Assembly: GCA_035610365.1 (NCBI GenBank)
Contig: CM069436.1
Location: 86,119,912 to 86,183,911, forward strand
Reading direction: 5' to 3'
DNA: 64,000 nucleotides
Source of the DNA: Aquatica leii
Lineage: Eukaryota > Arthropoda > Insecta > Coleoptera > Lampyridae
Numbering within the stretch: position 1 is the stretch's first letter; the number at the start of each line of letters is the position of its first letter. A program made the position numbers and the translations under genes. Shown piece by piece: positions 34,890 to 45,389 of this stretch. Below the pieces are notes generated by a model. The model was given only the letters and a program-made list of their open reading frames with translations, was not told where the DNA came from and searched no databases.

Positions 34890-36616
34890 ATTATTTTGAA
34901 ACGAATATACACAACGTTTCGATTGCTGTGGTATCTGCAATCGTCATCAGGTGAATACTAACAAACTTAGAAACTACTGGAGCTTATATACTAAAGACAT
35001 GTTCGATGAAGCGTTCAAGCGTACAAAATCAATTTAGCGTAACAGATTAATTAACAAAATTACTTAGTGAAGTTTAAGTTGTTTTAGAGGTTCGATTAGT
35101 GGTTTCCATATGTTGCTTATCTCGACACTTGGCTGGCTGAAAATTTCTTTGTTGTTGTTGATTAATGCCGCTTTTTTAAATTTCCGTTTCTACCAGTGTT
35201 CCTCTCTGTGTATGATTTTTGCTTCCGACCATTTCATTCGATGTTGGTTATCCCACGAATGTTGAGCGATGCCGGACTTAGAAGTCTCTGCTCTCTGTGT
35301 GTGCGTCTGATGTTCTTTCAGTCTGATGTCAAGTGGTCTTTTGGTTTCCCCCACGTATGACTTGCCACATTCACATGGAACTTGGTAAATACAGTTTTGG
35401 GAATCCCGACTTGTTTGTGGCTTTGTGTTGGAAATTATACTCCTAATGGTGGTCGATGATTTGAACACTGTATTTACGTTGTAGCTTTTCCCTATACGTT
35501 TTATTGATTCTGATAAACCTTTGAAATATGAGATGCTCAGCAGTGAATTGGGCAGTTCTTCTGTTTTAGGTAGTTCCTTGGTGTTCAATTGCTTTTTCTG
35601 TAAAAGCTCTCCTAAAATCTTTTCTGGATAACCATTCTGCCGTAGATCGTTTCTAATGTTTTTATTTCTTCTCGTAGCCCTTTCTCTGTGTTGCACAACC
35701 TGTACGCTCTGTCGATTAGAGATTTTACTACTCCCCTCTTCGTAGATGTGAAATGGTTGGATTCGAAGGTAAGATATCGACCGGTGTGTGTCGGTTTCTT
35801 GTAGACAGTCGTTTCCATAATTCCCTTGTTCTTTGTTACGTGAACGTCTAAAAAAGGAAGTGAGTTCTCCTTTTTCTTTTCCATAGTGAATTTGATGCAT
35901 GGTTTGATGTTTCAGATGTTGTAGAAAAAAGTGTAGTTGCCGATTACTGTGGTTCCAAATTATGAAGGTATCGTCAACATATCTAAGCCATGTTTTGGGT
36001 TTGAATTTTGATTTCTCTATGGCCTGGGATTGAAACCAGTTCATGTAGATGATGGCGACTACTGGTGATGAAGATGAACCCATTGGTAGTCCTTCGTCTT
36101 GAGTAAAGAATCTGTCTTTCTCCTGAAAGTACGAGTTCTTGAGGCAACATTCTAGGAGCTTCATTATTCCTTCTACCGGCAGCGTGGTTCTTTCCTGGAG
36201 TTTTTATCTTCTCGGAGCTTCGTTTGGATGATTTTCAATGCTTCTTCAACTGGCACATTAGTATAAAAACTTTCTACGTGGAAGCTGACTAATTTATCCC
36301 GTGGTTGTAGCTCTATTGTTTTCAGAATCTCAACGAAATGTTTGGAGTCTTTGACAAAAGATGAGCTGTTCTTCTGTAGTGGTTGCACAATTGGTAGTAG
36401 AAATTTGGATAGCTGGTATGTGGGTCCATTACGAGAGCTGGTTATCGGTCGAAGCGGCATGTTGTTTTTGTGTATCTTTGGTAGTTCATATAGATGCGGC
36501 GGTTTGCTGTAGCGTGGTGTTAGCATCGTTTTCATCCTTGGTGTTAGATGTCTTTCGTAGAGTTTTAAGACTTGATAGATCTTCCTCTCCAAGCTTGCTA
36601 CCACAGTAATCGGCAA
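34890..36616 (-). mobile_element. Penelope-like element, copy 1
   Basis: A minus-strand retroelement with the diagnostic RT plus GIY-YIG endonuclease and a 3' flank that contains the phrase ctgatga...gaaac (34916-34950 read on -). It faces a second, 5'-truncated copy at 36617-37640 on the opposite strand. The shared region of the two covers the RT middle, the endonuclease and about 150 bases of 3' flank. The 5' end is cut at about 36616. Confidence 0.85.
35064..36616 (-). pseudogene. Penelope-like RT + GIY-YIG endonuclease
   Basis: RT fingers: PPHLYELPKIHKNNMPLRPI near 36510, PTYQLSKFLLPIVQPL, and LVSFHVESFYTNVPVEEALK near 36290. Palm: GLPMGSSSSPVVAIIYMNW near 36080 and LRYVDDTFIIW near 35985 with the catalytic YVDD intact. 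SLPFLDVHVTK and KPTHTGRYL follow in another frame. Endonuclease: NCIYQVPCECGKSYVGETKR near 35385, with the GIY-YIG motif as CIYQ...SYVGE, and RLKEHQTH. The C-terminus ends at a TAA at 35064-35066. Breaks are a shift near 36170, paired shifts near 35880 and 35645 that compensate each other, and a TAG near 35185 where copy 2 has a Tyr codon. The intact enzyme would reverse-transcribe from nicked or telomeric DNA ends. Confidence 0.85.
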
Positions 36617-37640
36617 CTAGACCTTTTTCTACAACATCTGAAACATCAAACCATCCATCAAATTCACTATAGAAAAAGAAAAGGAGAACTCACTTCCTTT
36701 TTTAGACGTTCACGTAACAAAGGACAAGGGAAATATGGAAACGACTGTCTACAGGAAACCGGCACACACCGGTCGATATCTTAACTTTGAATCCAACCAT
36801 TCCAACTCTACGAAGAGGGGAGTAGATAATCTCTAATCGACAGAGCGTACAGGTTGTGCAACACAGAGAAAGGGCTACGAGAAGAAATCAAAAACATGAA
36901 AAACGATCTAAGGCAGAATAGTTATCCAGAAAAGATTGTAGGAGAGTTTTTACAGAAAAAGCAATTGAACACCAAAGAACAACCTAAAACAGAAGAACTG
37001 CCCAATTCACTGCTGAGCATCCCATATGTCAAAGGTTTATCAGAATCAATAAAACGTATAGGGAAAAGCTACAACGTAAATACAGTGTTCAAATCATCGA
37101 CCACCATTAGGAGTATAATTTCCAACACAAAGCCACAAACAAGTCGAGATTCCCAAAACTGTATTTACCAAGTTCCATGTAAATATGGCAAGTCATACGT
37201 GGGGGAAACCAAAAGACCACTTGACATCAGACGCATACACAGAGAGGAGAGAAATCTAAGTCCGGCATCGCGCAACATTCGTGGGATAACCAACATCGAA
37301 TAATATGGTCTCAAGCAAAAATCATACACAGAGAAGAACATTGGTACAAACGGAAATTTAAAGAAGCGCCATTCATCAACAACAACAAAGAAATTTTTAG
37401 CCAGCCAAGTGTCGATATAAGCAACATGTGGAAACCACTAATTGAACCTCTAAAACAACTTAAACTTCACTAAGTAATTTTGTTAATTATTCTGTTACGC
37501 TAAGTTGGTTTTGTACGCTTGAACGCTTCATCAAACATGTCTTTAGTATATAAGCTCCAGTAGTGTCTAAGTTTGTTAGTGTTCACCTGATGACGATTGC
37601 AGATACCACAGCGAACATTGAAACGTTGTGTATACATTGT
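36617..37640 (+). mobile_element. Penelope-like element, copy 2 (5'-truncated, inverted)
   Basis: The + strand copy starts inside the RT (HSNRQLDLFLQHLKHQ, equivalent to a point just after YVDD in copy 1). It continues through the linker (KQLNTKEQPKTEELPNSLLS) and GIY-YIG domain (IYQVPCKYGKSYVGETKRPL, in which the second Cys of CECG is now Tyr), loses about 25 residues, and ends with KEIFSQPSVDISNMWKPLIE and a TAA at 37471-37473. The 3' flank matches that of copy 1 as far as gaaacgttgtgtata near 37620-37634. Stops and one deletion make it inactive. Its inverted junction with copy 1 is at about 36616. Confidence 0.85.
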
Positions 37641-37649
37641 TTAATACAT

Positions 37650-40010
37650 TCAAACAATAGTTGACATGTGTTTGACAGCGTTATCTGGTTCCGGAGCGTT
37701 GCTATATTTCATGTGCGCCGCTGCGTTTTTTAGTTCATTTATTCTAAGAAAGTTTTCTTTTGTGGTGATTGCGTTTTGTTATGCTTGCTTCCTTAGCTTT
37801 TTTGTAAATTCCGTATCGTTTAAATTGCTATCACTTAGTAGGATGTTGCTTAATATTGTGTCTGCTGTTTCTTCCCAGTTTGTCGTAGTCTTTCCGTCTG
37901 TGTTCTTAATTGTGTTTATGTCATTTTGTATATTGCCCCCCATGGTTTTTCTGTTTCCTATCTCGTTTATAAAGTTACGGAGATTTTTGTTTTTTTTTAA
38001 ATCATGTTGTAGTATGAGTTTCTGCTGTTTTTGCAGAGCTCCGGAGTTTTTTCATGGTTATTATTTAACTGGTGCTTTTTTTCGTTTTTCTTGGTTTTGT
38101 GGTATTTTTTTTCCTAATATGAAGTCCATCATTTCATCTAATTTTTTTTATCTTTTTTTTGGAATTGTGATGTTGCTAATGTGTGTGATTTTTTCCGTTA
38201 ATTCTCGTGCCAGTGTTTCATCTTTGTTTTTTGTATGTCTCTTCTTCTTTGGATAGTTTTTGTAGTTTCTATCAGTCAGCTCTTTTTGTAGCGTATCTTG
38301 AATAGTTCGTTATCATTGTGCATGTTGGTTCGGACTGAAAATGTCATTCCCACGTTATTAGGCGATGATTGCTACATGAGGTATTGTTTAAGACTTTCCA
38401 GTTGTTTATGTTACTAAAGCATTTTTCGGAGAATAGATTGACGTCTATATTTGTCCTGCAATAACTTATCTGGGTATGTGCTGGAGTTATCGGGTAGATT
38501 TAAGACTTTAAGCCTATTTCTAGCTATGATATCTTTGATTCGTTGTTCTTTTTGATTTGTTGTATCGCTATACTATAACGGGTAGTTTGCGTTGGTCTCC
38601 ATTCTAATTATGACTTTTTGGTTAGGGTACGCGTTTAAGATGTTTTCGATCATTTTGACATGTAGCTCAATTTTTTCACCATGTGTAAAGTACATAGATA
38701 CAACATACGGAGTTTCTTTTCCAATTTTAATTTCGGCACATACGCAAGTTTTGGTGGTAAATTGCGATATTTTAGTTAAACTGTATTTTAGATTTGCAAC
38801 TAATATGCCTGCGTATTTCTGTTTTTTTACATTACAGCCACATAGTACTTTTATTGGTTGCTATATCCTATTATTTTGTTTTTGTAGTGGTATAGTTCTT
38901 GCATAGTTTTTGATTTTTTGACAAAAGCTGGTTTAGTTTGTCAGTGGTTCTTTTGCTTTTTTGCAGGGTTATTTATGTAAAAGTTATGTTTTTGAGATTT
39001 TCCTTGTTCTTTTATCGTGTTTGATACATTATTTGTTCTATTGATTCTGGCTCGGTTCCTTAAATTTGTGCAGTTTGCACATGTTGCTTTGGTTTCTTTG
39101 TTCTGGTAATTTGTTATGTTATGGCCTTTTCGGGAAAAAAGTTTGCATGTCAAGTTGATCTCTTTGCAATATTTTGCAAAGTGCCCTAGGTCTTGGCATT
39201 TAAGCATCTGGTAATTTGGTTCATTTTGTAACTCTGTCAGTTTACAAATGTTTTTCTTTGTTTTACTAGGTTATCTCTAATATTTGGTGTTGTATTGACT
39301 ATTTAATGCACTCTATTTCCGTTTTCAAGCATGTTCTAATGTCATTTGATTTTAAAATCTTCTCGTATTTATCGTTTTTCTCTGCCAGGTTTTTTTTAGT
39401 TATTGTTTTTACTAATATTGTTTCTCAGACGTTTCTATTTACATCATATATAATGAACCTTGGACCGCTCTTTAGTTTTACAATTTCCAATCAAGCATAA
39501 CTAATCGCCGTATTTTTGACTATTTTTTTTAAATTGTCTACCGCATTGGTACTGAGTTTATATCCCGTCGCCTCTAGTTTGTTTAATTCTGCGTATATTA
39601 ATACCACTTTGTGTGAGTTTAATTAAATTTGTGATTGTTTTCTGAACTTCGTCGCAGTTTTTGTATTTGTTTCGGTCAGTCGCTTTTATTATCACTACCT
39701 CTTTTCTTTCCTAGTCCACTACTAGCATGTTGCTAGGTTTTATGGATATAGCTCTAGTTGTTTAATTCTTCTGCTTACGTTGGTTTTTCAGAAATGATAC
39801 TTTCCGCATTTGCAATGCTACTTGTAGTGCCGTCTTTTATTATTTCTTTTTGGCTTTTAGTTTTTTTATTTAATTTGGAGACTTTGTTGTTGATAAGGAA
39901 TCTTGAGTGCCGTGTGCTTCAACAGCATTCAGCTTATCTAGCTGCTCCTCTGTTTCGTTTAGTTCTATCTCGTCGTGTTAATCTTCTACGAGAAAGGAAG
40001 TAGCCGTTAG
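37650..40010 (-). pseudogene. LINE 5' half: ORF1 zinc knuckles, endonuclease and linker
   Basis: A zinc-knuckle region near 39200-39080 reads MLKCQDLGHFAKYCKEINLT, then CKLFSRKGHNITNYQNKE and ATCANC; only the first knuckle is complete. A weak endonuclease-like stretch and the linker follow, with ETEKPWGAIYKMT near 37945 (compare NPWG..YK in R1-type linkers) and a basic region rich in Lys/Gln. The RT is absent: the sequence stops where the Penelope copy begins. Many stops. R1-like or Jockey-like; the linker favours R1-like. Confidence 0.55.
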
Positions 40011-41245
40011 CTATTCGGTAATCCATTGCGTGCTGCTAATCACCATTGGTTTTCTAGCCGCGCTCGTTTCACTCATAATAGATGAGTTTATTTTATTACT
40101 GCACTGATCACTTATAGTTTACGCTGTGTCTTTACACGTTTCTTACACTAATTGAGCGTCTATTTCACTTTGATTGTATTAATGGTCTTTCTTAGGTTTA
40201 CTAACAATTCTTATCCATACTAAGAAATTTTTGTTTCACCGCCTTCGACAATTCTTGGGTGGCATGACCCTGGTTTTGTATCTTCCTACGACCTCGACAC
40301 TTTTGTCTATTTACTAATTCTGGCAAATACTCAGTTGCCAAATAAAACACTAATGCTTTGTATCACTTAAAACCGTCGCTGAGCGTCTTATTGTTGGCAT
40401 TTTATTGTAATTTTTAATAATTTCCGCTTTCTCCTTTTAAAGCGAGGTCGTTTATCTTTTTTGTCTGCATCATAAGAAAAGTAATTGTAATGACTTAAAC
40501 AAAAAAATCACTACTGTGTTTGAAATTAGTTAAAAGTGGAAACAATAAAAGGCTTTTTGATAACATTATCAAGTCGTTTTTTTATGCAAACTAATTAATA
40601 CGGCCAGTTTTCAGCCAAAATGATCACAATAACCGACTGATAACATTAACCGTGAATACATTAGGCGTATTTTGCTTTATATATTTAACAAATGCATTTT
40701 AGAACTAAAATTTTTTTATGCTAAGACCAACTAAATCTGAATACCATTTAAAAAAATTGAAGTGAGAAATAGACGTTAATTTAACGAAATAAATATATAT
40801 ATAAACTAGTTTTCTTAAAAGACAATTAAATTACTCAATTTAAAAGTAATGTAACTAAAAGTACCACAAATATATTAAAAATTTATTACATAAGTAAAAT
40901 TTCATAAATTTTTACGAATTCTTACATCTTTCTAGTAAAGCAATTCAGTTGTTTGTTAAGCTTAATAATGATTTAAAATATTTGTTTTCAATTAGATGCA
41001 ATGAAAACATAAACATTACCAACTTGTAGGCATTTGAGTATAGTAAAGACGATCTTATACATTATTTAATGCTTATAAACATCGTAATCCAAATAGACCT
41101 GCGTACAAAAGTTTAGTGAGCATCAAATCAAATATTATGTTACGAGGAAGTTGGTATAAACAGAAACTATAATTAATAATTTATGTTCTTCAAATACCAC
41201 TTTAATCTATTTTTTAAACTACATTAAACATACTCTGCATATATA
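40011..41245. other. No gene recognised
   Basis: AT-rich. The first 300 bases may be the 5' untranslated part of the preceding LINE remnant. Nothing else supported. Confidence 0.5.
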
Positions 41246-41863
41246 AAGTGTGTCCCAACGATCTGGGGGTGGAAGATTACGCCTATACCGTTTATTTAAA
41301 AAAATATATTATAACAGATTCTTTTAGTCGACAACGAGGAGCATCTCGTAAAAATATTTTGGTATATACAGGGTGGCCGATTTTCGAGTACCACACCAAA
41401 CTTGTGTTTTTTTAAATGAAATGCCTTATATATTTTTACATATTTAAATTATCTGTTAAATACTGAGCAAAATGATATAAAGTACTATGGATCTACGATC
41501 AACGGTTCCTGAGTTATTGATATTGTTATGTAAAAAAATGAGTCAATTGAGTAGGCTCCTGTTCCGCCATCTTTAAATATATCAAAGTGAAATTTTGGTA
41601 TTTGTATTTCTAATATGTCTAGTATTGACCTCTATACTCAAATTGCAGACTCTTTTCTCTACATATACAGGGTAGTTCATTTTGCGCAATGTTATTTTTC
41701 TCAATTTTTTTAAATGGCACACCCTATATTTTATTACAGATTTAAATAGCATTTTTTACGAGCTTTCAATAGATACTTACTTTATACTACCTATTCCTAA
41801 GTGTTTTTGAATCATTCCGTCTTAAATTTGAAAATTGCGAAATTTTGTTACTTTTCTTGAATT
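41246..41863 (+). repeat. Left terminal inverted repeat (about 618 bp)
   Basis: Matches the complement of 43115-43732 over its whole length with few scattered differences. It contains tatacagggtggcc near 41367, tatacagggtagttc near 41664, and the inverted ggcacaccctatatttta near 41726, which resemble repeated binding sites. Confidence 0.9.
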
Positions 41864-42081
41864 TGTCACAATAAGGGTCTATAAAATAAATTAGGACAAT
41901 GAAACAATGGACTACAGAAGGGGAACTATTATTTACTCGTAGAACGGAACAGTATAACCATAATCTTTAAAATGGAATTAAATGACACAATGAATTATAA
42001 ATTTTATATTGAATGTTCAAAAATGTTTCCATTTTCAGCAATACACAATGCCAACCGCCTAGTGAAATTTGTTTTGACATT

Positions 42082-43067
42082 TTAAAGGGTAGTTCTTCGA
42101 ATTCTTCGAAAGGCCTCTCCAATTCGAACTTTCATATTGGCCGGTGTAGTAGGCAAATCCTTATACACCTCCTGTTTCACATATCCCCAAAGGAAAAAGT
42201 CTAGGGGAGTGAGATCGGGTGATCTCGCTGGCCAAGCAATGGGACCACCGCGACCTATCCACCGATCTTCGCGCCAATGTTTTAAATACCGACGTACTCG
42301 ATTATGGTAGTGCGGCGGGGCTCCATCATGTTGGTAATACATAGTTTGTCGAGTATGTAGATTTACATTTTCAAGCAACTGTGGTAAATCTTTGTGAAGG
42401 AATTGCAGATATTTTTCGCCTGTCAGGGAACCATCGAAAAAGAAAGGTCCTATTACATTCGTATTGATAATACCACCCCACACATTCACAGTCCACTGAT
42501 TCTGGTAGTCTATCTGTCGTCCCCAGTGTGGATTTTCAACGGAGTAATAGTGCATATTATGTTTATTAACGACTCCTACGTTATTAAAACTTGCTTCGTC
42601 GCTGAATAGCACAAAGTCAATAAATTTGGGTTGTTGGTTAATTTTTTCTATAATAGTATTGCAAAATGCGACGCGATCTGCGAAATCTTGCGGTCGTAGG
42701 CTTTGATGCAAGCACAAATGGTATGGGTAAAATTTATGTTTGCTTATAATTCTTTGTATTGAAGTTTTGCTAAGATCTACTTGCACCGCAATCTGACGAA
42801 CACTTACGTGAGGATTTTCTTCTACACTTAATAAAACTGTCAACTCGTTTTCGTCGTTTGTAACTGTACGTTGCTCTACATCTTTTTTTTATATTTGACA
42901 TTTCCTGTGTCTTCAAATCGTTTTCGAAGATGTTCAAACGCTTCAGATCTTGGATGTCTAGCAAAAGGGTACTTTTGTTTATAAATTTGTGACGCCAACA
43001 AACAGGTCCTTTCAGCCTCTCCTAAAACATAGGTCATATTAATCAGCTCTTCTTTTGAGAAATTCAT
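42082..43067 (-). pseudogene. DD41D transposase, one frameshift
   Basis: The start is the Met at 43067: MNFSKEELINMTYVLGEAER, a DUF4817-like N-terminal domain with KQKYPFARHPRSEAFEHLRK. Then comes a frame change inside a run of eight A (about 42883-42890), and after that an open frame of 253 codons to 42082. It contains the HTH (SVRQIAVQVDLSKTSIQRII) and the catalytic blocks LFSDEASF, YYQHDGAPPHY and SPDLTPLDFFLWG. Counting from the second to the third catalytic Asp gives 41 intervening residues, so DD41D (the rosa/Visitor-type group of the superfamily). Length is about 328 residues, normal for the group. The only visible defect is the homopolymer indel, which could be a sequence error, so the gene may be intact in some copies. 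Confidence 0.85.
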
Positions 43068-43114
43068 CGCACAATAAGTATAAATCGGGAATCGGGCTAC
43101 TATGATGTGAAGAA

Positions 43115-43732
43115 AATTCAAGAAAAATAACAAAATTTTGCAATTTTCAACTTTAAGACAGAATAATTCAAAAACACTGAGGAATAGGTAGTATAAAGTA
43201 AGTATCTATTGAAAGCTCGTAAAAAATACTATTCAAATCTGTAATAAAATATAGAGTGTGCCATTTAAAAAAATTGAGAAAAATAACATTGCGCAAAATG
43301 GACCACCCTGTATATGTAGAGAAAAGAGTCTGCAATTTAAGTATAGAGGTCAATACTAGACATATTAGAAATACAAATACCAAAATTTCACTTCGATATA
43401 TTTAAAGATGGCGGAACAGGAGCCTACTCAATTGACTCATTTTTTTACATAACAATGTCAATAACTCAGGAACCGTTGGTCGTAGATTCATAGTACTTTA
43501 TATCATTTTGCTCAGTATTTAACAGAGAATTTAAATATATAAAAATATATAGGGCATTCCATTTAAAAAAACACAAGTTTGGTGTGGTACTCAAAAATGG
43601 GCCACCCTGTATATACCAAAATATTTTTACGAGATGCTCCTCGTTGTCGACAAAAAGAATCTGTTATAATATATTTTTTTAAATCAACAGTATAGGCGTA
43701 ATCTTCCACCCCCAGATCGTTGGGACACACTG
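43115..43732 (-). repeat. Right terminal inverted repeat (about 618 bp)
   Basis: Complement of the left arm. The same internal motifs occur (ggccaccctgtatata near 43600; gaccaccctgtatatg near 43300). The arm ends in acacactg followed by TA. Confidence 0.9.
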
Positions 43733-44029
43733 TATACATATATGTACATTTAGTTTAATTTTCACATATTGTAATTTAATTATTATTTAGAGAATATTCT
43801 AATTAGTTTCAAATTTATGGAAAAAATCCTACATCTATCCTGTATTGAAACTTTTAAAAACTGAGCAACATTTTCAACTTTGACTTATAGGTATAGTACC
43901 AGTAGCATTACAGGATTTCAAAAAATAATTTGCATGCAAATCAAAATTTTGTCGATTGATTGAAACTAAATTAAATCATTATGTTTTACTTTCTAATGAG
44001 TTTTATTTGATCATTTTTTAAGTCGTTTT

Positions 44030-45020
44030 TTTTTGTAAAAAAAATTAATTTTTCTCCTTTTAAGCTTGACGTTGGTCGGACTATCACCTCTTACTTGCTG
44101 CAGTTCGTGTAAACATTTCTTAGACAATTGTGTTCAGTAATATTGCACTATTTGCTGCATTAGTTGAAACTTGGATAGTCCATTAGGTTCTCATCAATTA
44201 AAGTGGTCAGAAGACAACCAATCAAAAAGTAATTTGGGGTCAGTAGATTAAAGGTGGTTAAAGGTCTGTTGTTCAAAATGCCATCTATTTGAGTCAACAG
44301 CGTATAAAACGCTTTGAAAGTCAATACCGCATAGCCAGTAACCAGTTTCAAATGAGTTTTAACTGACTCTCGCTTCCCAGATTCCACTAAAACTTGGAGA
44401 TCTTAGAGGAATAAAACGTCAATCTATTATTTCTCCAAGCAAAACCTTGTTAATTTTTGAATTTGTGTCGGTCAAAAATTTACTTAGTTATTGCAATTCA
44501 TTGTTACTTTTAACAAAATTTGTTGCATTATTAGTAGATATCAATTTTGACTTGCCTCGTCTAGTGACGAATCTGCGTCAACATGCAATAAATCCTTCTG
44601 TCGTTATCTCTGACACAAGTTCTAGCCTTAGTGGATAGACAAACAAATACACTTATATAACTTTTAGTTGTTTTGAAACCCCTGCTGCGTTTGTCTCCGA
44701 TTAAATACGATCCATCATAATCTGCTCCCGTATGATAAAATAGAGAAAATAGAAAAAACACCTTCAGCAAGTAAAACTCCAAACACAGGTGTCACGCTTT
44801 TTGGATCTGCTTTGAAACGTAAAACATATTTACTAATTACATCCTTTACTAAATTTTTACTTCTTGTTGGCCAGTACTTTTAACGTAATGATGACAAAGT
44901 TGCTGTTATCCAGATTGATGTAATTTTTGTTGTTCTGTTTCTGTAATCCGTCGTGACAATTTATTTTTTGAAAGTAGAGTTATGTGATGTTTAGAATCGT
45001 ACTCTAAATTAGCACATTTT
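44030..45020 (-). pseudogene. BEL/Pao-type integrase remnant
   Basis: On the minus strand: HHITLLSKNKLSRRITETEQ near 44985 (H...H of the zinc region), YWPTRSKNLVKDVISKY near 44875, VLRFKADPKSVTPV, then HTGADYDGSYLIGDKRSRGF and KTTKSYISVFVCLSTKA (the integrase core, first Asp block) near 44725, TRRG.SKLIS.NNATNFV near 44555 (second Asp decayed to Asn), and ESGKRESVKTHLKLVTGYAV with FYTLLTQIDGILNNRPLT near 44330 (Glu block region), and LTPNYFLIG near 44230. The trailing LQQVRGDSPTNVKLKR corresponds to the C-terminal part. Frame changes separate the blocks. No RT or LTR nearby. Confidence 0.8.
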
Positions 45021-45049
45021 AAACGACTACCAATTCCTAAAATTTCTTT

Positions 45050-45107
45050 GCATTTTCTTGCTTATTTCAAAATTAACACTGCAAAAATATAGGCATTGGC
45101 AAAGTTT
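45050..45107 (+). repeat. Repeat family Y, left part of interrupted copy
   Basis: Matches 13090-13146 and ends in ggcaaagttt, immediately before the R1-like LINE. Its continuation lies at 52435-52700, on the other side of the LINE. Confidence 0.65.
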
Positions 45108-45389
45108 TTTTTGGTGAAGGGGGAAATCGATCATGGACACCTCGCGGGAAGACATTTCTATTCCGCAAGGTAGTGCCGGACTCTTACCGGCTAAAACCCC
45201 CTCCTTCTTTCTTATTTGTTGACAGAGGTCAAAGGAATCGCCTAATGGCATTCATCTTCGCCTTAGAATTTAGGTTGTTTCTTTTCTCATGTGATTGTTT
45301 TTTTTTCTTTATCTTTTTTTCTCTTTTTCTCTCTTCCTTTTCTTTACTTTGTATAATATACGTGATTGTCTTATTGATTTTATTTCATT

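Larger units (their letters stand above)
41246..43732 (-). mobile_element. Tc1/mariner-superfamily element, DD41D, with long TIRs
   Basis: A 2487-bp element bounded by TA dinucleotides (41244-41245 and 43733-43734). The termini are aAGTGTGTCCCAACGATCTG on the left and the complementary cAGTGTGTCCCAACG... on the right. The terminal inverted repeats are about 618 bp each and nearly identical. A single transposase gene lies between them on the minus strand. Within each arm, cacaccct/acagggtg-type motifs recur at intervals, like extra internal copies of the terminus. Confidence 0.9.

Noticed and set aside
34916-34950. Bona fide hammerhead ribozyme
   Set aside because: The core has one extra base and I could not build an adjacent stem I, so it is reported only as a hammerhead-like motif to be tested.
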